64,000 nt of DNA from Desulfobacula toluolica Tol2 (GTDB lineage Bacteria; Desulfobacterota; Desulfobacteria; Desulfobacterales; Desulfobacteraceae): positions 2,317,501 through 2,381,500 of the forward strand of contig NC_018645.1 in NCBI RefSeq assembly GCF_000307105.1, written 5' to 3'. Below, piece by piece: positions 19,637 through 28,435 of the stretch (its first letter is position 1; every line of letters begins with the position of its first letter). The position numbers and the translations under genes are program-made. The notes beneath the pieces are model-generated. The model was not told the DNA's origin and made no database searches. It saw only the letters and a list, made by a program, of their open reading frames with translations.

Positions 19637-19705
19637 TCACCACAGACTATGATGTATTGTAAAAAAATACCAAAAATAGGTAAAAAAAATATCTGTAGTC
19701 TGCAT
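19637..19705 (-). CDS. Aromatic leader peptide (pheL-like), 22 aa
   Basis: A 22-codon reading frame lies between a promoter and the attenuator terminator. It starts MQTTDI, continues FFTYFWYFF and ends HHSLW before TGA. The middle block has five Phe, two Tyr and one Trp in nine of ten positions. This is the composition expected of a ribosome-stalling leader for phenylalanine or general aromatic supply (compare the Phe-rich E. coli pheL peptide). GGGA lies 9 nt before the ATG. CAGACTA at the start of the frame is complementary to TAGTCTG near its end, forming a 1:2 pause hairpin that encloses the aromatic codons. An overlapping frame starting 11 nt earlier encodes a longer peptide with fewer aromatics and is less likely. 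Confidence 0.82.
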   Translation of the reverse strand: MQTTDIFFTYFWYFFTIHHSLW

Positions 19706-19741
19706 GCTGTCATTTCCCAATATAATTTTTAATCCTAAAAA

Positions 19742-19768
19742 ATTATACTCAAGGTATGGATATGTCAA
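19742..19768 (-). promoter_or_regulatory. Promoter of the aromatic operon leader
   Basis: On the minus strand a consensus -35 TTGACA (19768-19763) and a consensus -10 TATAAT (19747-19742) are separated by 15 bp. This is shorter than ideal but both hexamers are perfect. The promoter starts immediately after the corC-like stop codon and lies about 37 bp before the leader peptide start. Confidence 0.75.
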
Positions 19769-19770
19769 GA

Positions 19771-21009
19771 TTAATCTTTTTTAATAATAAAACTTTGTAT
19801 TCTGTTTCCATCCATATCTTTAACCGTGACAGTCCATTTATCAATAATGATAGACTCACCAGGCTCTGGAATTCGCCCAATCTGTGATAGAAAAAATCCT
19901 GAAAATGTATCGTATGTATTTGATTCCGGAATTTTAAGCTCGATTTTTTTATTTAGATCATCAATATCAATTTTTCCAGTTACCAGCCATTTATTTCCCT
20001 TAAGTCTGACAATATCGGGTATAAGCCGGTCGGTTTCATCAACTATTTCACCAATGATCTCTTCTACAACATCTTCAAGTGTGGTGATACCGGAAACACC
20101 ACCATGCTCATCCACAACAACGGCAATATGATTTTTTTTCTGCTTGAAATCCTGTAACAGGGAATCCAGTTTTTTTGATTCCGGTATAAAATAGGGTTTC
20201 TTCATGATCTGTTTGACATCCAGAGGGGTGTCAAAATCAGATGTGCAGGCTTTTTGAAAACTTGCAAACAAGTCTTTTACATGCAAGATTCCGATAATAT
20301 TATCAATACTGCCTTCGATAACCGGTATTCTTGAATATCCGGTCTTAAGAATTTGTTCAATATCCATCTCCTGTGACACGTCTATTACGAACATATCCGC
20401 CCTGGGTGTCATAATTTCAGAACAGGAGGTGTCGTCGAATTCAAATATATTGGTAATGAATTCTTTTTCTTCTTCTTTGATTTCACCATCTTCTTCCACC
20501 ACTTCCACCATTGTCATGAGTTCATCTTCAGTCACTGTTTCATGTGAAGTGTTAATTGTTCCATGAAGCCTGGGTATAAAATTCAACAGATAGATCAACG
20601 GAAAAAATAGTTTTGAAAGCCAGAAAAGCGGATAAATGACAAGTCTGGCAACCAGAATATTATTGTGATTGGCAAATGATTTTGGAAAAATTTCACCAAA
20701 AATAAGAATAAGCATGGTCATTGTACCGGTTGCAATGCCGACGGCATTGGATTTAAAATATGAAATGGCAAGGGCTGTGGCAAGGGACGATGCACCGATA
20801 TTTACAAGGTTGTTTCCAATCAAAATGGTGGTTAAAAGCGTATGAGAATCCTCCTTCATATCCAGAATTAATTGTCCGGTATTTGAACCGTCTTTGGCAA
20901 CATGGAGTGCCTTGATTTTGCTGATTGAAAAAAGAGCTGTTTCAGAAGAAGAAAAAAAAGCGGATAAAAAAAGACATATTATAAGTACTATCAATTCAAA
21001 AGTCATCAA
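19771..21009 (-). CDS. CNNM/CorC-family transporter-associated protein (hemolysin-like)
   Basis: A 412-aa membrane protein with an N-terminal DUF21/CNNM transmembrane domain (about residues 1-180; LIVLIICLFLSAFFSSSETALFSISK is typical), a CBS pair (ITNIFEFDDTSCSEIMTPRADMFVID near 190 onward; HIAVVVDEHGGVSGITTLEDVVEEIIGEI near 300), and a C-terminal CorC_HlyC domain (FLSQIGRIPEPGESI). Members are linked to Mg2+/Co2+ efflux or tolerance. It is a separate transcription unit from lpxB, with a 204-bp gap upstream. Confidence 0.9.
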   Translation of the reverse strand: MMTFELIVLIICLFLSAFFSSSETALFSISKIKALHVAKDGSNTGQLILDMKEDSHTLLTTILIGNNLVNIGASSLATALAISYFKSNAVGIATGTMTMLILIFGEIFPKSFANHNNILVARLVIYPLFWLSKLFFPLIYLLNFIPRLHGTINTSHETVTEDELMTMVEVVEEDGEIKEEEKEFITNIFEFDDTSCSEIMTPRADMFVIDVSQEMDIEQILKTGYSRIPVIEGSIDNIIGILHVKDLFASFQKACTSDFDTPLDVKQIMKKPYFIPESKKLDSLLQDFKQKKNHIAVVVDEHGGVSGITTLEDVVEEIIGEIVDETDRLIPDIVRLKGNKWLVTGKIDIDDLNKKIELKIPESNTYDTFSGFFLSQIGRIPEPGESIIIDKWTVTVKDMDGNRIQSFIIKKD

Positions 21010-21126
21010 AGCAGAATAGCATCCTTTGGAAAGAGGACAGATTTCAAGTCTGTTCCCGACATTAATTTATTTTTTTTATAACTGCAACGGGCAGACCTGA
21101 TATTTCATCCTGGTTTGTCCACAACA

Positions 21127-21170
21127 CAAAATGAAAGTCGCTGTTTGGATTTTTGAAGACTTTCATATAA
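21127..21170 (-). terminator. Possible terminator after lpxB
   Basis: A perfect 9-bp stem (ATGAAAGTC at 21131-21139 with GACTTTCAT at 21158-21166) lies 44 bp downstream of the lpxB stop and is followed on the minus strand by TTTTGTG. The stem is AT-rich and the T run is short, so this is a weak candidate for the end of the envelope operon. Confidence 0.45.
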
Positions 21171-21213
21171 AATTCACTCTAATAATATTCAAATGTGTTT
21201 GTCAAATTTAATA

Positions 21214-22398
21214 TCATTGTATGATTTTTTGGATCATATGCATTGCAATACCTGCCGTTCTTTTTGAAGCCCCTTTGTTCCCAAGTAATTTTCTGACCAT
21301 CTGTAACTTATCTTGAAAACAAGACAAATGATCAATCATATACAAGGCTTTTTGACTTATTTTTTCAGGGGTTGCATTGTTTTGTAAAAGTTCCGGCATC
21401 ACTTGTCCATTAACAATTAAATTCGCCAGCCCGGCATATTTGAGTTTAACAAACAATTTTGCAATCCAGTAACTGATAACAGACATCTTGTATATAAGAA
21501 TGGTTGGAACACAACAAAGCGCGGCTTCAAGAGTAACGGTTCCGGAAGCGGCAATCACGAGGTCTGATTTTAACAATATATTCTTAACCGGGCCGTCATA
21601 AATTTCAAATATTTGGTCAAATGAATATTTTTTTAAAATAGCTTTTATGTTTTTTTCATGAATTAAAGATGCTTGAGAAATAATAAAACATATTTTTTTT
21701 CGTTTGACCTGCAGGTTATGTGTTTGATGAATAATAACAGCCGCTTTGATCATGATTTTAAGCAGATTCTTTATTTCAGACGCTCTTGACCCGGGAAGCA
21801 GACTGATAATCAGGTAATCCGTTTTCTTTGCCGATAAACAGCTTGTTCCAAAAAAAGGTTTTGATATATTTTCAGGATACTCGTCTACCAGGGGGTTACC
21901 GACATAAGTGGAAGAAATACCGGCTTTTTTAAATATTCTTTCTTCAAAAGGAAGAATTAATGCTGCATGATCCACATATGTTTTGATCTTTTTAAGCCTG
22001 GATTTTTTCCATGCCCATACCTTGGGTGTGATATAATATAAAATTTTTATCTGGCAATGCTCTTTTGCGAACCGGGCCGCTTTTAGATTAAATCCAGGAT
22101 AATCCACAAGTATAATTAAATCCGGTTTATTAACCCTTAATTTTTTTTTGAATAAATCAAAGGCTTTTTTTATCTGTCCCAACTGTGCCAGGACTTCGGT
22201 AATTCCCATTGCCGAAAGATTTGCAATGTCATAGAAAAGGTCTACATTTTGATTTTTAAGATGAGGTCCGCCAATACCTGAAAAATAAATATTGTTCTTG
22301 GATTGTCTGATTTTTTTAACAAGATGCCCTGCATGGAAATCACCGGAAGGTTCACCTGTAAGAATCATAATGTGTCTTGATTTTGAAGGAAGATCCAT
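21214..22398 (-). CDS. lpxB: Lipid-A-disaccharide synthase
   Basis: This family GT19 glycosyltransferase joins UDP-diacylglucosamine with lipid X to form the lipid A disaccharide at the inner membrane. I place the start at the ATG at 22398, one base after the lpxI stop and preceded by GAAGG; a longer frame reaching 22443 overlaps lpxI and is unlikely. Motifs: ILTGEPSGDFHAGHL, ILVDYPGFNLKAARFA, YYITPKVWAWKKSR, LPFEERIF, SLLPGSRASEIKNLL and AASGTVTLEAAL. At 394 aa it is of usual length. Confidence 0.95.
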   Translation of the reverse strand: MDLPSKSRHIMILTGEPSGDFHAGHLVKKIRQSKNNIYFSGIGGPHLKNQNVDLFYDIANLSAMGITEVLAQLGQIKKAFDLFKKKLRVNKPDLIILVDYPGFNLKAARFAKEHCQIKILYYITPKVWAWKKSRLKKIKTYVDHAALILPFEERIFKKAGISSTYVGNPLVDEYPENISKPFFGTSCLSAKKTDYLIISLLPGSRASEIKNLLKIMIKAAVIIHQTHNLQVKRKKICFIISQASLIHEKNIKAILKKYSFDQIFEIYDGPVKNILLKSDLVIAASGTVTLEAALCCVPTILIYKMSVISYWIAKLFVKLKYAGLANLIVNGQVMPELLQNNATPEKISQKALYMIDHLSCFQDKLQMVRKLLGNKGASKRTAGIAMHMIQKIIQ

Positions 22399-22399
22399 C

Positions 22400-23233
22400 T
22401 TATGTGAGGCCTTCAGGTGAGATATCATCATCGGTATGGCCAATTATGGAAATATGATATTTATTTGCAAGATCAATCATCTCTTCCCGGTCAAAAGCAA
22501 TGGATTTTTCAGCTTCAAGCACAAGAACCCCGACCCCGAATTTATGCATCCTCTCAATGGTTTGACAGCCCGAGGAAGGCAGATCAAAACGCAGATCCTG
22601 GGCCGGCTTGGAAAGTTTAACAATCACTGCACCATTTTTGTGGGACAATAAACCGCCTCTTTTAATGGTGGCATCCGTACCATCAATGGCTTCAACAGCA
22701 AGAACCGTTCCGTTACTGATCACAACACATTGACCTATATCCAGCTTTCCGATCTCTTTTGCTATTTTCCATCCTTGAACAATATCTTTTTTTTCAGCTT
22801 TATCCGGCTTTCGTTTTGTCCAGCATCCTTTGGGGCTGATCAATTCAGGAAGAAGAAAAGTGGAGGGCAAAATTTGTATACCTTCTTTGGCAAGTAAATT
22901 TGCAAAAGAGGTTAAAATTGAGTCATCATGGGTTTTAGCGGTTTTGGCAATAAAGGAAAGCGCCTTAAAATCCGGGCGGATATCTTTGAAAATATTGGTC
23001 TTTTTAATACTGCCCAGCATGACTGCTTCGGTAATATGGTGTTGTCTGAAATATTTGATCAGTTTGGAAATCTGCCCAAGGTAGAGCCATTTCAGCTCTT
23101 CAACATGGTTCAAAAGAATTTTATCCGTTTCAGAGTGAAATCCTGCTGCAAAAACCGTATATCCTTTTTTAACCGCTTTTTTTGAAAAAAGAATGGGGAA
23201 TTGTCCGCCACCTGCTATAAGTCCGATTTTCAT
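22400..23233 (-). CDS. lpxI: UDP-2,3-diacylglucosamine diphosphatase LpxI
   Basis: LpxI (DUF1009) hydrolyses UDP-2,3-diacylglucosamine to lipid X, replacing LpxH of enterobacteria. The 277-aa protein starts IGLIAGGGQFPILFSKKA and contains HHITEAVMLGSIKK, SFIAKTAKTHDDSILTSFA, VSNGTVLAVEAIDGTDATI-like text and FDLPSSGCQTIERMHKFGVGVLVLEA, which are family hallmarks. Position between lpxA and lpxB fits the pathway order. No LpxH is seen in the window. Confidence 0.94.
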   Translation of the reverse strand: MKIGLIAGGGQFPILFSKKAVKKGYTVFAAGFHSETDKILLNHVEELKWLYLGQISKLIKYFRQHHITEAVMLGSIKKTNIFKDIRPDFKALSFIAKTAKTHDDSILTSFANLLAKEGIQILPSTFLLPELISPKGCWTKRKPDKAEKKDIVQGWKIAKEIGKLDIGQCVVISNGTVLAVEAIDGTDATIKRGGLLSHKNGAVIVKLSKPAQDLRFDLPSSGCQTIERMHKFGVGVLVLEAEKSIAFDREEMIDLANKYHISIIGHTDDDISPEGLT

Positions 23234-23274
23234 TTTTTTTCAGTGTGACCTTCAGGTTACGCATGACCTCCAGG

Positions 23275-24045
23275 TTATCGTGTAACCCCACGGTTTGATT
23301 TAATAATAAATTCCACAAAATTTTTCACTTCAGCTATTTGCTCAACTTCGGCTTTCACCCGTTCTGAGGCTTGTTTAACGGTTAATCCGATTCTAAAAAA
23401 AATCCTGTATGCTTTTTTGAGTTCCTGAAGTGTTGATTTGGGAAAATTATGCCGCTTCAGGCCCACATTGTTCAAACCATGGAGAGTTGCACGATCCCCG
23501 GATGCGATCACATATGGCGGTATATCCTTTACCACTGCCGATTTTCCTCCGATATAGGCAAAATCTCCAATTTGAACAAATTGATGAATTGCAACCAGCC
23601 CTCCTACCGTTACATTATCACCAATAATGATATGACCGGCAAGAGTAGAGTTGTTGGCTAAAATAACCTGTTTTCCGGTCTTGCAATCATGGGCAATGTG
23701 GGTATAGGCCATTAAATAATTTTCTTCCCCCACCTCAGTAATGCCGCCGCCGGATTCAGTTCCCCGGTTAATGGTCACAAATTCCCGGATAATTGTCCCC
23801 CTGCCGATTTTAAGATGGGTTTTTTCACCATGAAATTTTAGATCCTGGGGGGCACCTCCAACAGAAGCATATTGAAAAATCCTGCAATTTTCTCCAATAG
23901 TCGTGTATTGTTCAATAGTTGTATAAGGGCCGATTGTCGTACCTGACCCAATGTGAACATCTGATTTGATAAGGGCATAAGGACCGATGCTGACATTGGA
24001 ATCAATTTCAGCTAAAGGATCAACAATGGCAGTGGGGTGAATCAT
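23275..24045 (-). CDS. lpxA: UDP-N-acetylglucosamine O-acyltransferase
   Basis: The first lipid A enzyme, transferring a 3-hydroxyacyl chain from ACP to UDP-GlcNAc. The 256-aa protein is a left-handed beta-helix of hexapeptide repeats (HPTAIVDPLAEIDSNVSIGPYALI onward) with the catalytic histidine in YTHIAHDCKTGKQV (near residue 125) and a C-terminal helical domain (LKRHNFPKSTLQELKKAYRIFF). It follows lpxD by 11 bp. fabZ, which sits between lpxD and lpxA in many proteobacteria, is missing here. Confidence 0.96.
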   Translation of the reverse strand: MIHPTAIVDPLAEIDSNVSIGPYALIKSDVHIGSGTTIGPYTTIEQYTTIGENCRIFQYASVGGAPQDLKFHGEKTHLKIGRGTIIREFVTINRGTESGGGITEVGEENYLMAYTHIAHDCKTGKQVILANNSTLAGHIIIGDNVTVGGLVAIHQFVQIGDFAYIGGKSAVVKDIPPYVIASGDRATLHGLNNVGLKRHNFPKSTLQELKKAYRIFFRIGLTVKQASERVKAEVEQIAEVKNFVEFIIKSNRGVTR

Positions 24046-24056
24046 ATTTACTCCGT

Positions 24057-25100
24057 TTATTCGTTTTTATTTTCCAACTCTTTCAATCTTTTTTCAAAAG
24101 AAAATAATTTTTTTCTCATTTCCGGCAACCGGGATATGATGCTGACAACTTTGCGCCAACGGCCATGCGGCATATGCGGTATACCGGATACAATTTTATT
24201 CTCGCCCACATCACTGTGAACCCCTGTATAGGGACCGACAATAGAACCGTCGCCAATCTTAATATGTCCTGAAATACCGGCTTTGCCGGCAATAATAACA
24301 TTTTTACCGACAATGCTGCTTCCAGCAATCCCAACCTGGGCAACAATCAATGTGTTGTCCCCGACTTTAACATTGTGTGCAATATGGACAAGGTTATCTG
24401 TTTTAACACCAGTCCCGATAACCGTCATACCAAGGGTTCCCCTGTCAATGGTATTACATGCCCCAATTTCAACATGATCCTTGATTTGGACATATCCGGT
24501 ATGGATGATCTTTTCATGCGTACCGGATGATTGGGTAAAACCAAATCCATCCGAACCAATAACTGTTCCGGAATGGACAAGAACATAACTGCCGATTACA
24601 GATCGTTCCATTATGGAGACATTTGGCTTGATAACGGTATGGCTTCCAATACAGGCATTGTCCCCGATAAAAACATTGGGCATCAAATGTACATGATCAC
24701 CCAATGTGACGTGGTCACCAATAAAAACACCGGACTCAATAACAGTATCTTTTCCAATTTTCACATTCTTTCCGATCGTCGCACTGGAATGGACATGGCC
24801 GACATATTTTTTTTGCGGATGAACCATTGAAACCAGTTTGAAAAAAGAAAGTTTGGGGTTTTTTGTTTTTAAAAAGATACCGTTATATCCACTTTCCTTT
24901 TCAATGGAAAAAGTATCGGGAATGATTATCACCCCGGCGTTTGTCTGATCAAGACGGTTTAAGAACTTTGAATCACACGCAAAAGTGATATCATCGGGTT
25001 GTGCATCTTCAAAAGAGGAAACACCGGTAACGATAAAATAAGCATCACCAATGATTTCAGCCTGAATAATTTTTGCAATTTCATTTACAGAGAATTTCAT
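24057..25100 (-). CDS. lpxD: UDP-3-O-acylglucosamine N-acyltransferase
   Basis: The third lipid A enzyme, adding the N-linked hydroxyacyl chain. The 347-aa protein has an N-terminal uridine-binding domain (about residues 1-100, ITGVSSFEDAQPDDITFA-like text: TGVSSFEDAQPDDITF), then a hexapeptide beta-helix and a catalytic HIAHNVKVGDNT (near residue 240) with IDRGTLGMTVIG. A short helical tail follows (EMRKKLFSFEKRLKELE). It forms the core of the bamA-ompH-lpxD-lpxA-lpxI-lpxB run. Confidence 0.96.
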   Translation of the reverse strand: MKFSVNEIAKIIQAEIIGDAYFIVTGVSSFEDAQPDDITFACDSKFLNRLDQTNAGVIIIPDTFSIEKESGYNGIFLKTKNPKLSFFKLVSMVHPQKKYVGHVHSSATIGKNVKIGKDTVIESGVFIGDHVTLGDHVHLMPNVFIGDNACIGSHTVIKPNVSIMERSVIGSYVLVHSGTVIGSDGFGFTQSSGTHEKIIHTGYVQIKDHVEIGACNTIDRGTLGMTVIGTGVKTDNLVHIAHNVKVGDNTLIVAQVGIAGSSIVGKNVIIAGKAGISGHIKIGDGSIVGPYTGVHSDVGENKIVSGIPHMPHGRWRKVVSIISRLPEMRKKLFSFEKRLKELENKNE

Positions 25101-25193
25101 AAAAGAACTTTTATATGAAACTCAGTTCAACATACCGTAAATAATAAGAGTTTCATTTTTTTGTTGTGGCAGGTCAATCTGCCATTGCCTTTA

Positions 25194-25724
25194 TTAGTTG
25201 GTTTTAGACACTTTTAAGTTGTATTTTTTAATAACTTGATCCGTAATATCCAGTTGCGTTGGATGATAAACTACACCAGCCGTCTTTTTTTCAAGAATCA
25301 GCAAATAGTCTTCTTCTTTTCCAATTTCATCTGTAATTTTAAAAACTTCTTTTTCAAATTTATTTAATAAGTCCATTTCAAACTGCTTAATTCCTTTTGT
25401 AAAATCATCCTGCATCTGTTTGATATCATTAACGCGAATCCTGAACTCGCGTTGTTTCTCTTTTTGTTTTTCAGGAGTTAATACAAAGGAATTCGCGTTC
25501 AAGGCTTTTTGCATTTCATCCAGTTGTTTTTTTTCATCCTGTAATTTTTTTTGTAGCTCAGCATGTTTGCCGCTTGTTTGTTTCTGGATTATTTTTCCAG
25601 CGCTGGACTCCTGCAATATTTTTTGAAAATTGATCACACCGATTTTTGCGATATCCGCACAAAGAACTTCAGAAACGAATCCGAAAAACAATATCATACT
25701 TAAAATAACAATAGTTCTTTTCAT
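25194..25724 (-). CDS. OmpH/Skp-family periplasmic chaperone
   Basis: A 176-aa exported chaperone for unfolded outer-membrane proteins. The start at 25724 is chosen because GGAGG lies 5 nt upstream; a 4-codon longer frame would place this site inside the gene. A signal peptide (KRTIVILSMILFFGFVSEVLC, cut near LCA) precedes IAKIGVINFQKILQESSAGK, which is typical of Skp. A long coiled-coil (residues about 45-120, many K, E and Q) and the C-terminal VVYHPTQLDITDQVIKKYN follow. It sits between bamA and lpxD as in E. coli. Confidence 0.93.
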   Translation of the reverse strand: MKRTIVILSMILFFGFVSEVLCADIAKIGVINFQKILQESSAGKIIQKQTSGKHAELQKKLQDEKKQLDEMQKALNANSFVLTPEKQKEKQREFRIRVNDIKQMQDDFTKGIKQFEMDLLNKFEKEVFKITDEIGKEEDYLLILEKKTAGVVYHPTQLDITDQVIKKYNLKVSKTN

Positions 25725-25747
25725 TAAATCCTCCATAATTTTTAAAT

Positions 25748-28408
25748 TTAAAAAGAAGCACCAACGGAAAATTCAAATTGTCCGTCGCCACTGTTTTTTA
25801 CGTTTTTGCCATCAATGACCCAGGCGTATTCAACTCTTAACGGCCCTATGGGAGAATTCCATCGCATCCCGGTACCGAAACTTGAGAATTGGTCTCCAAG
25901 ATCAAAATCTTCACTGGTTCTATATACATCACCGCGATCATAAAAGAAAACAACGGCAACTTTGTATTTTTCCGTTAAAGGAAAAGTCACCTCCGCATTA
26001 AATTGAAGATATTTTTCTCCTCCCCTGTCCTTTTCTCCTGCCTGTGAAGCATTAATGTCAAATTTATCAAATCCTCTGACAGAATTCATACCTCCCAGGT
26101 AAAATTTGGTAAAATCAATATCTATGTCATCGCTGGTTCGGTCATCCAAATATCCTGCTTCCGCATGCAATGCACCTGTAAATTTCCAGAAAAGAGGAAA
26201 AAAGATACCGGTTTCAACAAGATATTTTGTGTAATCAATATCACCGCCCAAAAATTCTCCGGCATATTCAATTGAAAGCTTATGTTTTGATCCTTCCGTG
26301 GGCAAGAAAAAATCATCCCTGGAGTCATATTGCAGAAAAGGTTTTATGCTGCTGGTTAGAAAAGAGCCGGGTGTCATGTTTGTGTCTGCAACTTGAACCT
26401 CTGTTATTTCAAAATCTTCAATATTATAATTTATACCTATTGTAGTATAGTCAAAAAGTCGGTATCCCAACTTTAATGTCATGCCTAATGCCTCTTTATC
26501 ATAATAATCATACTCTTTATCTTCCTTATAAAGTTGCACTCCGCCGGAAACAGCCGTATCCATAATATAAGGCTCAAAAAAACTGATATCATAGAGAACG
26601 GACTCTTCAGAAAGCTGGACACCTATTTTTAAGGTTTGGCCTTTTCCAAAAAGATTTCTTTCCTGGATGGAACCTGACAGAAAACCACCTTCTGTGCTGC
26701 TGACACCACCGCCAATTGAAAAAGTGCCGGTTTCTTTTTCAACAACTCTGACATCTAAATCCATTTTGTTTTCATCAACTGTCTTCACCGGCTTGACATC
26801 AATCTCATCAAAATAATTCAGGCGGTTTAAATTTTTAAAGCTTTTTTGGATATTCTCTTTGCTGTAAAGATCCTGCTCAATAATTTTAATTTCTCTTCTG
26901 ATAACTTTATCACGGGTTTTCAAATTACCACTGATATTAATCCTGTTAAAAAAAACAGGTTCTCCCTTGTCTATGGAAAATGTGACACTCATCATTTTCT
27001 CCTGATCATCTTTATCAACAAGGGGATTGATATTTGCATTGGCAAAACCTTTGTTGGCATAATAATCGGAAATAGTGAGAATATCTTTTCTAATCGTCTC
27101 TCTGTTGTACAGCTGTGTTTCTTTGGACTGAATATCTTCTAAAAGTTCTTCTTTGGCTACAATCAAATCTCCTGCAATATCAATTGTTTTAATCTTATAT
27201 TGCATGCCTTCCTCAATTTTGAAATAAATGGAAATTGATTTTTCACCAACATCAATAACAGGATCTGAAACTTTTGTATCAATAAAACCATTGTTTTTAT
27301 ATAGAGATTCAATCCTTATCACATCATTTTGAACCTCTGTCTCGTTAAGATCTCCTGAAGAGGTGAAAAACGAAAAAAAACCTTTTTCAGACGTTTCCAT
27401 AGCTTTTTTTATTTTTTTATCAGAAAAATAATTGTTTCCTTCAAAGGTGATTTTTTCAACTTTAATCTGTTTTCCTTCATTAAAAATAAAAACAATGTCG
27501 GCCTGGGAATGCTCAAGCGGAACGATTTCATAGCTTACCGAACAATTTTGATAATTTTTTTCAGTATACATTAAGCGCATGCGATTCACATCAGAATTAA
27601 GTTTGTGAATATTTAAAATCGAACCTGTTTTTGTATCTACACTGTCTGCAAGCTCCTCATCCTCATAAACCGTATTATCCTTAAATTTTAATTTCCTGAC
27701 AGTGGGTTTTTCAGTGAGCTCAAAGACCAGTTTTACGCCATTGTCAAGAGATTGTTTTTTAACAACCACATTGTCAAAATAGCCCATTTCATAAATCTTG
27801 CGCAGATCTTTAGATATTTTATCAGGCTTAATAATATCTCCGGCCCGGGAATCGATAATCCGCATAATGGCATCGGTTTCCACTCTTTTATTTCCTGTAA
27901 CAACAATATCTGTTATGATTTTTTTATGGTAAATCTCTCCGATTATTTCTTTACTGATCTTGGATACGGCAGAAAACAGATTTTCAAGGGTGTCGGCATC
28001 AGCATATAGGGGAAAAGAACTGTCCTCTTTATAAATATTTACAAGATTTGAGTCTATACTGACGCTGTCTCCAGCCATAAAAACTGATCCGGTTAAAATA
28101 TAATCAACCCCCAATTCAATCCCGTGTTTTCTAAACTGTGAAAAGGTCCATTGATTGATATCGGTTTGGATATCTGGCTGAATTTTTGAAAAGATTACGG
28201 TAATACCTTCCAACTCAAGGTTTTTAGAAATCATCAATGGAATTTTTGTGGGAATTTTTGTATCAAGCTGATTATCTGGCTGTCCGGCATCAAAGGAAAA
28301 AGGAACAATCGCCAGTTTGATATCCGTTTCTGCGAACAGATCACCACTGAACAATAAACTAAATAAAACAATAACTATGGCTGTTTTTCTTAAAATAGAT
28401 TTATTCAT
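25748..28408 (-). CDS. bamA: Outer membrane protein assembly factor BamA with N-terminal extension
   Basis: BamA inserts beta-barrel proteins into the outer membrane. After a signal peptide, about 130 extra residues resemble a TolB/CsgG-like alpha-beta domain (IKLAIVPFSF, GVDYILTGSVF). Five POTRA domains follow, from about residue 165 (ITDIVVTGNKRVETDAIMRIID) to about 580 (DLDVRVVEKETGTFSIGGG). A 16-strand barrel of the Omp85 class comes next, with the conserved VRGF lock motif (MNSVRGFDKF). At 886 aa it is longer than the usual 750-810. The extension's role is unknown; it may stand in for an accessory lipoprotein. ompH follows after 23 bp. Confidence 0.95.
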   Translation of the reverse strand: MNKSILRKTAIVIVLFSLLFSGDLFAETDIKLAIVPFSFDAGQPDNQLDTKIPTKIPLMISKNLELEGITVIFSKIQPDIQTDINQWTFSQFRKHGIELGVDYILTGSVFMAGDSVSIDSNLVNIYKEDSSFPLYADADTLENLFSAVSKISKEIIGEIYHKKIITDIVVTGNKRVETDAIMRIIDSRAGDIIKPDKISKDLRKIYEMGYFDNVVVKKQSLDNGVKLVFELTEKPTVRKLKFKDNTVYEDEELADSVDTKTGSILNIHKLNSDVNRMRLMYTEKNYQNCSVSYEIVPLEHSQADIVFIFNEGKQIKVEKITFEGNNYFSDKKIKKAMETSEKGFFSFFTSSGDLNETEVQNDVIRIESLYKNNGFIDTKVSDPVIDVGEKSISIYFKIEEGMQYKIKTIDIAGDLIVAKEELLEDIQSKETQLYNRETIRKDILTISDYYANKGFANANINPLVDKDDQEKMMSVTFSIDKGEPVFFNRINISGNLKTRDKVIRREIKIIEQDLYSKENIQKSFKNLNRLNYFDEIDVKPVKTVDENKMDLDVRVVEKETGTFSIGGGVSSTEGGFLSGSIQERNLFGKGQTLKIGVQLSEESVLYDISFFEPYIMDTAVSGGVQLYKEDKEYDYYDKEALGMTLKLGYRLFDYTTIGINYNIEDFEITEVQVADTNMTPGSFLTSSIKPFLQYDSRDDFFLPTEGSKHKLSIEYAGEFLGGDIDYTKYLVETGIFFPLFWKFTGALHAEAGYLDDRTSDDIDIDFTKFYLGGMNSVRGFDKFDINASQAGEKDRGGEKYLQFNAEVTFPLTEKYKVAVVFFYDRGDVYRTSEDFDLGDQFSSFGTGMRWNSPIGPLRVEYAWVIDGKNVKNSGDGQFEFSVGASF

Positions 28409-28435
28409 GATATTGTCACTTGTTTTTTATCTTCG

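Noticed and set aside
21037-21053. tRNA-like anticodon arm with a TCA loop (ACAGA-TTTCAAG-TCTGT), suggesting tRNA-Sec
   Set aside because: No acceptor stem, D arm or GGTTCRA T loop could be found around it, so it is only a small hairpin in the corC leader.
25115-25156. Hairpin ATGAAACTC/GAGTTTCAT followed by T run on the plus strand between ompH and lpxD
   Set aside because: The T run is on the strand opposite to the genes, so a terminator role in this operon is not supported; it may only be an RNA-stability hairpin.
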